Positions 36,736 through 45,205 are shown, numbered from the stretch's first letter. The stretch is DNA of 64,000 nt from Agrobacterium tumefaciens str. B6 (GCF_001541315.1 NZ_LMVK01000051.1:124001-188000); one strand, 5' to 3'. Translations and numbers: made by a program. Notes: generated by a model not told the origin, from the sequence alone.

Positions 36736-37122
36736 GTGCTGGGGGACAAAACGGATTCAGACAATGCGCTCGGCTACTACATGTGGAGCATTTCCGACAA
36801 TAGGCTGATCATGGATGCTGTCACCGCGGAATGTCATGGGTTTCCCGAACCGGTTGCGTCGCGCGGGGTGACGATCGAGGAGATTCTCGAAAGAATCGAT
36901 GTCGAAATGCGCGATCAGGTGGCGCAGGCCATTTTTGAGAGCATCACCACCGGCGTGTTTTTCGATCAGCGCTACAAGGTCAATCTGCCGGGTGGTTCAA
37001 GCCGGTGGATAGTGGCGAAGGGCAGGGCGATTTTTGATGCCGACAATACGCCGTTTCTCGGCATTGGCAGCGTCCGGGATATTACGCTGAAAAAAACCTA
37101 TCAGTTCGAGCCTCGCCAATAG
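36736..37122 (+). CDS. Stand-alone PAS domain protein
   Basis: A 128-residue protein that is almost entirely one PAS fold (PAS_3-like), from YYMWSISDNRLIMDAVTAE to GIGSVRDITLKK. The motif RYKVNLPGGSSRWIVAKGRA is the typical PAC segment. No output domain is present. The start is GTG 36736 after GGGGG. It reads into a terminator at 37155. Confidence 0.75.
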   Translation: MLGDKTDSDNALGYYMWSISDNRLIMDAVTAECHGFPEPVASRGVTIEEILERIDVEMRDQVAQAIFESITTGVFFDQRYKVNLPGGSSRWIVAKGRAIFDADNTPFLGIGSVRDITLKKTYQFEPRQ

Positions 37123-37154
37123 CGATCAGGCGGTTGAAAACCGCGCATAAAAAG

Positions 37155-37178
37155 AGGCGGCTTTCGCCGCCTTTTTCG
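37155..37178 (+). terminator. Terminator after the PAS gene
   Basis: Arms AGGCGGC (37155-37161) and GCCGCCT (37166-37172) with a TTTC loop and a following T-run. It serves the PAS gene and perhaps also the convergent small membrane-protein gene. Confidence 0.85.
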
Positions 37179-37197
37179 TCTGCACTACGCCGGGACA

Positions 37198-37365
37198 TCA
37201 GAAGACGGCGAGATATTTCAGCAGCGAAATAATGCCGATGATGATGACGATCACTTGAGCGATCTGTTTCGCACCGCCGCCGACAGGCAGTCGTGCGATA
37301 AGCCACAAGACAAGCACAATCACCAGGAAGGTGATCAGAATGCTGACGAGCGTAGATGTAACCAT
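37198..37365 (-). CDS. 55-residue hydrophobic membrane protein
   Basis: A short gene on the minus strand encoding 55 residues. Two membrane helices (about 5-24, TLVSILITFLVIVLVLWLIA, and 35-53) are joined by a loop containing RLPVGGGAKQ. GGGAG lies before ATG 37365. Small two-helix membrane proteins with this LPVGG loop occur widely in proteobacteria, which supports a real gene. Function is unknown. Confidence 0.7.
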   Translation of the reverse strand: MVTSTLVSILITFLVIVLVLWLIARLPVGGGAKQIAQVIVIIIGIISLLKYLAVF

Positions 37366-37475
37366 ATGTCCCAGCTCCCTTTTTAATCAATATTCGACGG
37401 TCGTTCACCGTTGCGTGAGTAAAAGCGCGAGGCTAATTTTGGTTCCATCGGTGAAATCGCGGCGTGAGGTCGGGT

Positions 37476-37901
37476 GTGAATCAGTTCAGGGTTAAAAAGC
37501 GGCCGACAGGGGCTGTCGTTACACTTGGCCGCCTTGGGCATCCCGACGTCGTCACGGCCACCGGAGGCGCCCTGACGGTGGTGACGGGGGCCTCAGAGCC
37601 GGGTTTCAATCCGCTCGATCTTCTTTATTCTTCGCTGGCGGCCTGCCTGGCGCTTAGCGCCCGGATTGCGGCGAGCCGCATGGCTGTGCTCGACCGGTTC
37701 GAAAAGGTCACGGTGCATGTGTCGGGCGAAAAGGCCGATGAGGAGCCATCGTGGATCGTGCGTTTCGATGTCCGGATCGAGATAAAGGGGGATTTCGATG
37801 AGGCCACCCGCAGCGGCATCGCCCATATGGCCGAGGATATCTGTACCGTCAGCAACACGCTGAAGGGCGATGCGGAATTTGTGCTGTCGGTTACCGGCTG
37901 A
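37476..37901 (+). CDS. OsmC family protein
   Basis: A 141-residue protein of the OsmC/Ohr fold, a group of thiol-dependent peroxidases. The first redox cysteine would be in SSLAACLALSARIA (about residue 58), the second in AEDICTVSNTL (about 123). GAGG precedes GTG 37476, preferred over GTG 37464. It would protect against organic hydroperoxides if the cysteines are reactive. It is convergent with the ydeP operon. Confidence 0.85.
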   Translation: MNQFRVKKRPTGAVVTLGRLGHPDVVTATGGALTVVTGASEPGFNPLDLLYSSLAACLALSARIAASRMAVLDRFEKVTVHVSGEKADEEPSWIVRFDVRIEIKGDFDEATRSGIAHMAEDICTVSNTLKGDAEFVLSVTG

Positions 37902-37904
37902 CCA

Positions 37905-38399
37905 TCAAGTTTTTCGGGATTTTTCCCATTTTTTTACCAGCCGGTCGCGCTTGAGTTTCGAGAGGCGCTTCAGCCAGAAAATACCGTCCAGCTGGTCGAT
38001 CTCGTGCTGGATGCAGATGGCGTGAAATCCTTGGGCGGTCTGCCGGTGTTCTGCCCCGGATATGTCCTGAAACCTCACCTCGATTTCCGAGGGCCGTTCC
38101 ACCTCGTCGGTAAAGCCCGGCATGGAGACGCTGCCCTCCACATGGCGCATTGTCTGCGACGACTGGCTGACGATTTCAGGGTTGACGTAAGTCAGGACAG
38201 TTCCCGGTGTCAGCTCCAGCACGAAAACTCGCTGTTTTACGCCGATATGGGCGGCGGTGATGCCCACGCCCGGCGCGGCGCGCATCGTGTCGGTCAGATC
38301 GGTGAGCAGATCGTGCAGTTGCTCGCCGAAAACGGTGACCGGCGCGCAGATCTCGGACAGACCGGAATGGGGATAGGGCAGGATCGGCCTGATTGCCAA
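37905..38399 (-). CDS. Peptide-deformylase-like protein lacking metal ligands
   Basis: A 164-residue protein with the peptide deformylase fold but altered active-site motifs. Motif 1 is GVGITAAH (44-51), where deformylases have GxGLAAxQ, so the Gln is His. Motif 2 is EGSVS (88-92), where EGCLS is expected, so the metal-binding Cys is Ser90. Motif 3 is HEIDQ (132-136), where HExDH is expected, so one metal-binding His is Gln136. Two of the three metal ligands are lost. The start is TTG 38399 with CGGAG upstream. It is the last gene of a three-gene operon with the YdeP-type oxidoreductase. Normal deformylation is unlikely. Confidence 0.82.
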   Translation of the reverse strand: MAIRPILPYPHSGLSEICAPVTVFGEQLHDLLTDLTDTMRAAPGVGITAAHIGVKQRVFVLELTPGTVLTYVNPEIVSQSSQTMRHVEGSVSMPGFTDEVERPSEIEVRFQDISGAEHRQTAQGFHAICIQHEIDQLDGIFWLKRLSKLKRDRLVKKWEKSRKT

Positions 38400-38416
38400 A
38401 GAATGCTCCGTTCTTT

Positions 38417-38719
38417 TTAAATTCGGGAGGAAGAGGCGGCGAGCGCCTGTCCTTCCTCCGTTGCCTCCAGAAAGCTGCGCTGGGTGCGGGCATCGCGTTT
38501 TGTGACCCGCACGAAACGCGGCGACAGCAGAGTGATTTCGCGCAGAATGAGGGCGTGTGCAAGCCCAAGCCGGTTGGCGATGCTGCGGCTGTCGGCGGCA
38601 ATGTTCAGATAAACCGCCAGAAGGATCGCCGCGCCCGTGGCCGTCAGCACCTGTGAGGAGCTTTCCTGAACCCGCTCCACCGCCGCCATGAACGCAGCGG
38701 CGGATTGCTCCTCTTCCAT
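38417..38719 (-). CDS. Hypothetical protein of the ydeP operon
   Basis: A 100-residue protein of unknown function. It is rich in Ala, with a hydrophobic helix (about 27-45, LTATGAAILLAVYLNIAAD) followed by NRLGLAHALILREITLLSPRF and a polar end. The start ATG shares one base with the ydeP stop, and the deformylase-like gene starts 17 bases later, so it is the middle gene of a tight operon. Confidence 0.65.
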   Translation of the reverse strand: MEEEQSAAAFMAAVERVQESSSQVLTATGAAILLAVYLNIAADSRSIANRLGLAHALILREITLLSPRFVRVTKRDARTQRSFLEATEEGQALAASSSRI

Positions 38720-41019
38720 CAGGAGGCGTCCGGGCGCAGGCGAACGGAGACGAGCACCGATTTCGATGTCGGCGTGAAGCTGCCTTCGCCATAGCTCGAC
38801 AGCGGCACCAGCACGTTCAGTTCCGGGTAATAACCGCCGACGCTGCCGCGCGGGATATTATAGGGCACCAGTCGGAAATCTTCCGCGATACGCTCCATGC
38901 CATCGCCATATTCGCCGATGACATCGACGCGCTGGCGGGAATGGGCGCCGAGCGCTTCCATATCTCCAGGGTTCATGAATATGACGTGGCGTTCGCCATA
39001 GACGCCGCGATAGCGGTCATCCATGCCGTAGATCGTGGTGTTGTATTGATCGTGGCTGCGGAATGTCTGCAGTACGAAGAGGTTATCACGCATCAGCGCC
39101 TGCTGGTGTTCGGTCTGTTCCGGCAAGGGGCCGCTATAGAAGGTGGCCTTTTTTGCCGGCGTGTTCCATTCCCGTTCGGCCGCCGCATTGCGCAGATGAA
39201 AACCGCGCGGCACACGGACGCGTTCGTTGAAATTGTCGAAACCGGGAATGACCCGCTCGATCATGTCGCGGATGAGATCGTAATCATCGGCAAGCGCCTT
39301 CCAGTCGAGATGCGCATTGCCAAGCGTTGCTTCGGCGATGCCGGCAACGATGGCGACTTCCGAACGCAGCTCCTCCGAGGCCGGCGGATTGATGCCGCCG
39401 GAACCGTGCACCATGCTCATGGAATCTTCCACCGTAACGATCTGCGAGCGGCCGGCCGAATTGCGGTCGATTTCCGTTCGGCCGAGGCAGGGCAATACGA
39501 AGGAGGTTTCGCCCGGCACCAGATGCGAATGGTTGAGCTTGGTGGCGATGTTGACGGTCAGCTTCTGCTTTTCGAAAGCCTTGACGATCAGCGGGCTGTC
39601 GGGTGTCGCGCGCATGAAATTGCCGCCGAGGGCGATGAAGGTCTGAGCCTTGCCCTCCAGCATCGCGGCGACGGCTTCCACGGTATTGTGGCCGGGTCTG
39701 CGCGGCATAGGCACACCAAGTTCCTTCTCCAGCGCGTCGAGAAGCGCCGGCGGTGCTTTTTCGTCGATGCCGACGGTGCGGTCACCCTGCACGTTGGAAT
39801 GGCCGCGCACCGGGCAAAGGCCGGCGCCCGGACGGCCGACATTGCCGCGCAGCAGCATGAAATTGGTGATTTCACGAACGATGATGACGGAGTGACGGTG
39901 CTGGGTGACGCCCATGGCCCAGGTGGCGATGACGGACCCGGCATTCATGTAGATACGGGCGGCTTCCTCGATCTCCGCGCGGGTGAGGCCGGACTGGTCG
40001 AGGATGCTTTCCCAGCTCGTCGCTTCGACGGCGGCGCGATAGGCCTCGAACTCCGCCGCATGTTCGGCGATGAAGTCATAATCGATAATGGTAGGCTCGC
40101 CGGCCGCCCTTGCGGCCTCGTCGGCGGCGAAGACCGCCTTGCTCATGCCGCGCACCGCCGCCATGTCTCCGCCCTGCCGGGGCTGGTAATAATTGGTGGC
40201 GATGCGGGTGCTGCCACCGGTAATCATCTCCACCTTGTCCTGCGGGTCTGCAAAGCGCTCCAGACCCTTTTCGCGGATGGGATTGAAGACGGCGATCCGG
40301 GCGCCGCGAAGGGCGGCACGGCGCAGGTCGCCCAGCATGCGGGGATGGTTGGTGCCGGGATTTTGCCCGATGACGAAAATGGCGTCGGTCTGCTCGAAAT
40401 CCTCAAGCAGCACGGTGCCCTTGCCGACGCCGATCGATTCCTTCAGGCCGACGCCGCTCGCTTCGTGGCACATGTTGGAGCAGTCGGGGAAATTATTGGT
40501 GCCGTAGAGCCGGACCATCAACTGATAGAGGAAGGCGGCCTCGTTGGAGGCGCGGCCGGAGGTATAGAACTCCGCCCGGTCCGGGCTGTCGAGACTGTTG
40601 AGGATGTCACCGATTTCGGCGAAGGCATCGTCCCAGGAAACGGGCAGATATCTGTCGCTTGCCCGGTCATAACGCATGGGATGGGTTAGGCGGCCCTGTT
40701 TTTCCAGATCGTAGTCAGACCAGCTGCGCAGTTCGGAGACGGTGCGGCTGGCGAAGAAATCCGGTGGTACGCGCGCCTCCGTCGCTTCCCATGACACTGC
40801 CTTGACGCCGTTTTCGCAGAATTCGAAAGAGGAGCCGTGTTCTGGGTCACCCCAGGCGCAGCCCGGGCAGTCGAAACCATCCGGCTGGTTGGTCTTCAAA
40901 AGTGTGCGGGCGCCGGAAATCGGTGCGCCGGATTCCAGAAGGCGTTTGCCGACGCTTTTGAGTGCGCCCCAGCCACCTGCGGCGGAGGATGCCTTGCCTA
41001 TGAAATCCGTCTTGCTCAT
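38719..41019 (-). CDS. ydeP: Molybdopterin oxidoreductase, YdeP/FdhF-like
   Basis: A 766-residue alpha subunit-like protein of the formate dehydrogenase/DMSO reductase superfamily. The N-terminal CPGCAWGDPEHGSSFEFC gives a Cys set different from the usual CxxCxxxC iron-sulfur site. The middle carries GRASNEAAFLYQ, IGQNPGTNHPRML and MGVTQHRHS. The C-terminal half has the molybdopterin-binding fold, ending PRGSVGGYYPELNVL. In E. coli, YdeP is linked to acid resistance, but its reaction is not known. The start ATG 41019 leaves a normal N-terminus; the upstream frame lacks support. Confidence 0.87.
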   Translation of the reverse strand: MSKTDFIGKASSAAGGWGALKSVGKRLLESGAPISGARTLLKTNQPDGFDCPGCAWGDPEHGSSFEFCENGVKAVSWEATEARVPPDFFASRTVSELRSWSDYDLEKQGRLTHPMRYDRASDRYLPVSWDDAFAEIGDILNSLDSPDRAEFYTSGRASNEAAFLYQLMVRLYGTNNFPDCSNMCHEASGVGLKESIGVGKGTVLLEDFEQTDAIFVIGQNPGTNHPRMLGDLRRAALRGARIAVFNPIREKGLERFADPQDKVEMITGGSTRIATNYYQPRQGGDMAAVRGMSKAVFAADEAARAAGEPTIIDYDFIAEHAAEFEAYRAAVEATSWESILDQSGLTRAEIEEAARIYMNAGSVIATWAMGVTQHRHSVIIVREITNFMLLRGNVGRPGAGLCPVRGHSNVQGDRTVGIDEKAPPALLDALEKELGVPMPRRPGHNTVEAVAAMLEGKAQTFIALGGNFMRATPDSPLIVKAFEKQKLTVNIATKLNHSHLVPGETSFVLPCLGRTEIDRNSAGRSQIVTVEDSMSMVHGSGGINPPASEELRSEVAIVAGIAEATLGNAHLDWKALADDYDLIRDMIERVIPGFDNFNERVRVPRGFHLRNAAAEREWNTPAKKATFYSGPLPEQTEHQQALMRDNLFVLQTFRSHDQYNTTIYGMDDRYRGVYGERHVIFMNPGDMEALGAHSRQRVDVIGEYGDGMERIAEDFRLVPYNIPRGSVGGYYPELNVLVPLSSYGEGSFTPTSKSVLVSVRLRPDAS

Positions 41020-41412
41020 GGTTGTGATTCCCGGGATATGTCTTCTCGCGCCCGCCTGCCGGCGCTTGCCGTTTGTCAAAAGCAACTTCAAAAGCGCTGA
41101 TCCACACCGCCTGTCAATGTCTTAATTGTGCATTGCGGTGAAACCCTTATTTGCCCGTTCGACATTTGAAATGGGAACGGCGTAAAGGGGGTGGACGTTG
41201 TCGCAAAGCAAGCTGCAAAGATTGGCTAAACATGCTTGTGGCCGCTGGCTGAGACCCTGCCGGCCAATAGGAAGTGGAATGTTGAATGGATTTTGCGCCG
41301 CAGTCGGAAAGCTTGTTCATTTGCCGCTATCCGGTTGTTGACAATATACCTTTTAACGCCATTCTGCCTGCGCATCCGTGCACTGCGGCATTTGAATACG
41401 AGGGGACGCCAG
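41020..41412. promoter_or_regulatory. Divergent promoter region between ydeP and mgtE
   Basis: A 393-base non-coding region. TTGACA at 41338-41343 is a good -35 candidate for mgtE, but I cannot fix a matching -10. I looked for an M-box or other Mg2+-sensing leader before mgtE and recognised none. Confidence 0.35.
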
Positions 41413-42840
41413 ATGACAGACCGTGACGACGATCCTGTCGCGCCCGAGGACGTGAAGCCGACAGAAGCGCCCTCCGATATTTACGCCGAAGATGGGTCTG
41501 TGCGCTCCGACTTTCTGACGATGGTGGGTGCGGCGATCGCTGACCGCGATCTGCTTTTCCTGCGCAAGAATGTGGCGCGGCTGCACGAATCGGAACTCGG
41601 CGACCTCCTGGAATCCATCCTGCCTGAACAGCGCCATGCGCTGGTGCGGCTTCTTGGTTCCGATTTCGACATGACGGCGCTGACCGAGGTGGATGAGGGC
41701 ATCCGTCTCGATATCGTCGACCAGATGTCGAACGAGCAGATCGCCGCCGGTATCGGCGAGCTGGATTCGGACGACGCCGGCTATATTCTCGAGGACCTCG
41801 ACGACGAAGACCGCGAGGATATTCTCTCGCAACTGCCGTTCACCGAACGCGTGCGGCTGATGAGGGCGCTGGATTATCCGGAAAGTTCGGCCGGCCGCCG
41901 CATGCAGACGGAATTCGTGGCCGTGCCGCCGTTCTGGACCGTGGGGCAGACCATCGATTATCTGCGCGAAGAAGAAGAACTGCCGGAATCGTTTTCGCAA
42001 ATTTTCGTTATCGATCCCACGTTCAAGCTGGTCGGTGCGCTTGATCTCGATCGCGTGCTGCGCGCTAAGCGTCAGGTGAAGATCGAAACGATCATGCACG
42101 AGACCAACCACTCCATTCCGGCCGAGATGGACCAGGAAGAGGCCGCGCAGCTTTTCGAGCAATACGACCTTCTCTCCGCAGCCGTAGTCGATGACAACGG
42201 CCGGCTGGTGGGCGTGCTGACCATCGATGACGTGGTGGACGTCATTCAGGAAGAGGCCGAAGAGGATCTGCTGCGCCTTGGCGGTGTCGGTGACGAAGAG
42301 CTGTCTGATAGCATTGTCAGCACCTCGCGCTCGCGTGTGCCCTGGCTTGCCGTCAATCTCCTTACCGCCTTTCTGTCCGCCTCGGTCATCAGCCTGTTCG
42401 ATGCGACGATCCAGCAGATTATCGCTCTGGCGATCCTGATGCCGGCGGTGGCCGGCATGGGCGGCAATGCCGGATCGCAGACCATGACGGTGTCGGTGCG
42501 GGCGCTCGCCACCAAAAGCCTCGATATTCACAACGCCGCCCGCATCATCAGGCGCGAGGCGGGTGTGGGTATCCTGAACGGCATGCTGTTCGGTTGCGCC
42601 ATCGGCATTGTCGCCGGTGTCTGGTTTCAGGATATCCATATCGGTGGCATCATCGCCACGGCCATGTGTCTCAACATGCTGGCGGCGGCGCTGGCGGGCA
42701 TTCTCATTCCGCTGGTGCTCGACAAGTTCGGAGCGGATCCGGCCGTTTCTTCGGCAGTCTTCGTCACGGCGGTCACCGATATTGTCGGCTTTTTCGCCTT
42801 TCTGGGGATCGCGACCTGGTGGTACGGTATTTCCGGATAG
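41413..42840 (+). CDS. mgtE: Magnesium transporter MgtE
   Basis: A 475-residue Mg2+ channel of the inner membrane. The acidic N-terminal domain (about 30-150) has repeats such as DSDDAGYILEDLDDEDREDIL. Two CBS domains (about 160-280, with YDLLSAAVVDDNGRLVGVLT) sense cytoplasmic Mg2+. Five membrane helices form the pore in the C-terminal 180 residues, with MPAVAGMGGNAGSQTM as the family signature. GAGGGG precedes ATG 41413. A GC-rich frame further upstream is not supported. Confidence 0.94.
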   Translation: MTDRDDDPVAPEDVKPTEAPSDIYAEDGSVRSDFLTMVGAAIADRDLLFLRKNVARLHESELGDLLESILPEQRHALVRLLGSDFDMTALTEVDEGIRLDIVDQMSNEQIAAGIGELDSDDAGYILEDLDDEDREDILSQLPFTERVRLMRALDYPESSAGRRMQTEFVAVPPFWTVGQTIDYLREEEELPESFSQIFVIDPTFKLVGALDLDRVLRAKRQVKIETIMHETNHSIPAEMDQEEAAQLFEQYDLLSAAVVDDNGRLVGVLTIDDVVDVIQEEAEEDLLRLGGVGDEELSDSIVSTSRSRVPWLAVNLLTAFLSASVISLFDATIQQIIALAILMPAVAGMGGNAGSQTMTVSVRALATKSLDIHNAARIIRREAGVGILNGMLFGCAIGIVAGVWFQDIHIGGIIATAMCLNMLAAALAGILIPLVLDKFGADPAVSSAVFVTAVTDIVGFFAFLGIATWWYGISG

Positions 42841-42856
42841 GGGAAGCGGGCGAAAA

Positions 42857-42885
42857 TTGACTTTTACGTGAAGGTCAAATAATAT
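42857..42885 (+). promoter_or_regulatory. Promoter with MerR-type operator
   Basis: -35 TTGACT (42857-42862) and -10 TAATAT (42880-42885) are separated by 17 bases. An imperfect 22-bp palindrome centred on ACGT (42857-42878) fills the spacer, 18 of 22 positions matching. An operator between -35 and -10 is the hallmark of MerR-family control. The site probably controls the merR gene itself. Confidence 0.7.
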
Positions 42886-42911
42886 TATCCGGTTATGAAT
42901 CGGATAGGCCC

Positions 42912-43298
42912 TTGGACAAGTATTATAGCATAACCGAACTGACACGCGAATTCGGTGTTTCCACCCGTACCTTGAGATTTTATGAGGACGAGGGGCTTAT
43001 TCACCCTGAGCGTCGTGGGCGCACCCGGCTTTTCAGGGCTGCGGACCGCCGCCTCATTCAGGAAATCCTGCGCGGCCGCCGTATCGGTTTCACCATCTCC
43101 GAAATTCGCGAAATCATTCACGTCTACAAGGAGCCGCCGGGCGAATCGGGCCAACTGGTGCTTCTGATGAAGAAGGTCGATGAAAAGCGTGCCGATCTCA
43201 GGCAAAAACGCAAGGACATCGAGGAGACGCTGGCGGAACTCGACAATGTCGAAGAAGCCTGTCTGACGCGGCTTGCCGAAATCGGCGTGGGGACCTGA
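42912..43298 (+). CDS. MerR family transcriptional regulator
   Basis: A 128-residue regulator. The winged helix-turn-helix is at residues 5-75 (YSITELTREFGVSTRTLRFY, RRGRTRLFRAADRRLIQEIL). A long C-terminal coiled coil follows (about 80-120), with only one Cys and no metal-binding pair, so a metal sensor is unlikely. It resembles the LiuR/HmrR-like small MerR proteins of proteobacteria. The start is TTG 42912. No target operon lies immediately downstream; it may act on a distant gene. Confidence 0.88.
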   Translation: MDKYYSITELTREFGVSTRTLRFYEDEGLIHPERRGRTRLFRAADRRLIQEILRGRRIGFTISEIREIIHVYKEPPGESGQLVLLMKKVDEKRADLRQKRKDIEETLAELDNVEEACLTRLAEIGVGT

Positions 43299-43398
43299 AC
43301 CCCGTCCTGTAGCGGTTTGGCTATTCCGTTAACGTAACTGTCGAGAAAGGCTCTGAAGCCTTTCCACTTTGCTGCATATGGAACGAGCGGGTTTCGCT

Positions 43399-43429
43399 CA
43401 TTTCTTCTCCCCGGCGGGGAGAAGAAATG
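43399..43429. repeat. Intergenic 14-bp palindrome (CTTCTCCCC type)
   Basis: Arms CATTTCTTCTCCCC (43399-43412) and its complement (43416-43429) are separated by three bases. It is a perfect hairpin between two convergent genes, the merR gene and the DUF1624 gene. It looks like a dispersed rhizobial palindrome. No T-run follows, but it may still act as a terminator. Confidence 0.65.
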
Positions 43430-43453
43430 GATCGTAAGCCCTGACGTTTATCC

Positions 43454-44419
43454 CTATTGCGCCTCAGCCGTACACTGCTGCGCCACTTCGCTGACCTTCG
43501 TCTGCTGATCCGCGCTGAGTTTGCCTTCCATCATCATATCGAACAGGTTTTCGGCCTGCAGCTTCTCCAGCGTGCAGCCGCAGAAACGCTGGCATAGTTC
43601 CAGCCCGTTTGCCTGCTCGACGCAGCTTTTTTCACAGCTCGATTTGTACAGCTCGACCTGATCGACAGGCGGAGGCGGAGCGATGAGCGACAGGGTGTAA
43701 ACGAGGCCGATCAGCACCGGCTGGTGGATAAGGTAAAAGGCGAGGCTGTGGCGGCCGGCGCTGGCGATCAGGTTACGAGGCGAACTCGGGCTTCGAAAGC
43801 GATCGAGCCAATCGCGTGGAGTGACGAACTGTGAAACCGCAAGCGCGGAGAGGAAGGGAGCAAGCCAGGGCAGCAGTGGAACATAATCGTTCGAGCGGGG
43901 CGGCATGGTGGAAAAACCGATCCAGGCCAGCCATTTTGCGTTGAACAGTTCGGATTGCAGATATTGCGGCAGGATGAAAGCGATCACCGCAAAAAGCAGC
44001 GTCACGACTGCAGGGGCTCGCAGGAACAGCAGCCCCACGAGGCTTGCGGCGGCGATATTGTGCAATATGCCGAAGAAGATGAAACTGTCCGGAAAGGCGA
44101 AATAGGTCGCGACGGTAATGAGCAGCGCCGAACCGGCCACCATCGCAAAACGTTTGCCGAAAGACGGCCAGTTCACGCCCTTGCCATGGGCGAGAAACAG
44201 GCTGAAACCGGCCAGGAACAGGAACGAGCTGGCGATGCCGCGCGCATAGAGTTTCCACAGGCCTGTCGTCGCCGTGCCGGGTTCGAGATAGCCGAAATAT
44301 TCCAGGTTCCATGTGAAGTGATAGGATGCCATGGCGATGAGGGCCAGCCCGCGCAGGGTGTCGAGACCGCCGATGCGGCCTTTGCGGCGGTTTTCGTTTG
44401 CGGCTGCGTCTGTGTCCAT
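43454..44419 (-). CDS. DUF1624/HGSNAT-like membrane acyltransferase with Cys-rich tail
   Basis: An integral membrane protein of about 321 residues of the DUF1624 family, related to heparan-alpha-glucosaminide N-acetyltransferase. It opens with GGLDTLRGLALIAMASYHFTW, a family signature. About seven membrane helices follow. The last 75 residues carry a Cys-rich segment (SSCEKSCVEQANGLELCQRF then CGCTL), which is unusual for the family. ATG 44419 is chosen, with a longer version from ATG 44461. The substrate is unknown; periplasmic glycan acylation is a possibility. Confidence 0.78.
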   Translation of the reverse strand: MDTDAAANENRRKGRIGGLDTLRGLALIAMASYHFTWNLEYFGYLEPGTATTGLWKLYARGIASSFLFLAGFSLFLAHGKGVNWPSFGKRFAMVAGSALLITVATYFAFPDSFIFFGILHNIAAASLVGLLFLRAPAVVTLLFAVIAFILPQYLQSELFNAKWLAWIGFSTMPPRSNDYVPLLPWLAPFLSALAVSQFVTPRDWLDRFRSPSSPRNLIASAGRHSLAFYLIHQPVLIGLVYTLSLIAPPPPVDQVELYKSSCEKSCVEQANGLELCQRFCGCTLEKLQAENLFDMMMEGKLSADQQTKVSEVAQQCTAEAQ

Positions 44420-44512
44420 GTTTCCCGCTTTTTTCAGCTTTTCGAGGGAGCTGACATTCACTTGGATTCGCTCGAAATGACCCGAGGGCTTGGCCCTTGA
44501 AGTGCGGCTATT

Positions 44513-45205
44513 TCAAGGCTGGTTTTCTTCCATGATCGCGCGCCGGGCCTCGGAAAAGAACTGGCGGCGCAACAGCGCCACGATGATGATGACCGTACTG
44601 GCAATGAAGACATAGGGGCTGATGAACCAGCCGAGATAACCGATGGACAGAAAGATCGTCCGCAGGCCGTCATTGAAGTTCTTAGCAGCGATGATGTTCA
44701 TCTTTATGACGTTTTCGGCCGCCCGCTCCGCTGCCTCGCGATCCGCGTTGACATCGTGGACCATGGGGATGGCGCCGAAAAGAATCGTGCAATAGTTGAA
44801 CAGGCGGTAGGACCAGCCGAATTTGAAGAAGGAGTAACCGAAAAGACAGGTGAGCCCTATGACCTTCAGTTCGAAGGCCGTGCGCCCGGCATAATGCACG
44901 AAAGGCATGTCGCGAAACACCGATTCGACCTGTTCGGTCGCGCCCAGAAGAGCGAAACATCCACCGATGGCGAAGATGGAGGTGGAGGCGAAAAAGGCAG
45001 TGCCGTTCTGCAGGCCGGCCATGATCTGCGTGTCGATCATCTTCAGGTCGCGCTTCAGCGAATTCATGATCCAGTGGCGACGGCGCTCGGCCATGGCCTG
45101 ATTGAGGCTGGCTCTCGAAAACAGCCTCGTTCCCGTCGTTACATGGGTATAGATGGCCCATAGCAGGATGAAAACGACGATCGAGATATAGTCCATGACG
45201 GTCAT
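44513..45205 (-). CDS. DUF599 family membrane protein
   Basis: A 230-residue inner-membrane protein with about four membrane helices, one at the N-terminus (ISIVVFILLWAIYTHV), two in the middle and one near the C-terminus (PYVFIASTVIIIVALL). DUF599 proteins are of unknown function. The start is not sure: ATG 45205 is chosen, but 45247 and 45274 are in frame. It follows the divergent cobU leader and lies 94 bases upstream of the DUF1624 gene on the same strand. Confidence 0.78.
   Translation of the reverse strand: MTVMDYISIVVFILLWAIYTHVTTGTRLFSRASLNQAMAERRRHWIMNSLKRDLKMIDTQIMAGLQNGTAFFASTSIFAIGGCFALLGATEQVESVFRDMPFVHYAGRTAFELKVIGLTCLFGYSFFKFGWSYRLFNYCTILFGAIPMVHDVNADREAAERAAENVIKMNIIAAKNFNDGLRTIFLSIGYLGWFISPYVFIASTVIIIVALLRRQFFSEARRAIMEENQP

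Noticed and set aside
38941-40689. A 582-codon open frame on the plus strand
   Set aside because: It is the antisense of the YdeP-type oxidoreductase, which has superfamily motifs in the correct frame.
41020-41412. Mg2+-sensing riboswitch before mgtE
   Set aside because: No M-box-like core or long ordered leader could be recognised; only a -35-like hexamer was found.
41353-42945. A 530-codon open frame on the minus strand
   Set aside because: It is antisense to mgtE, whose CBS and membrane domains are plain.
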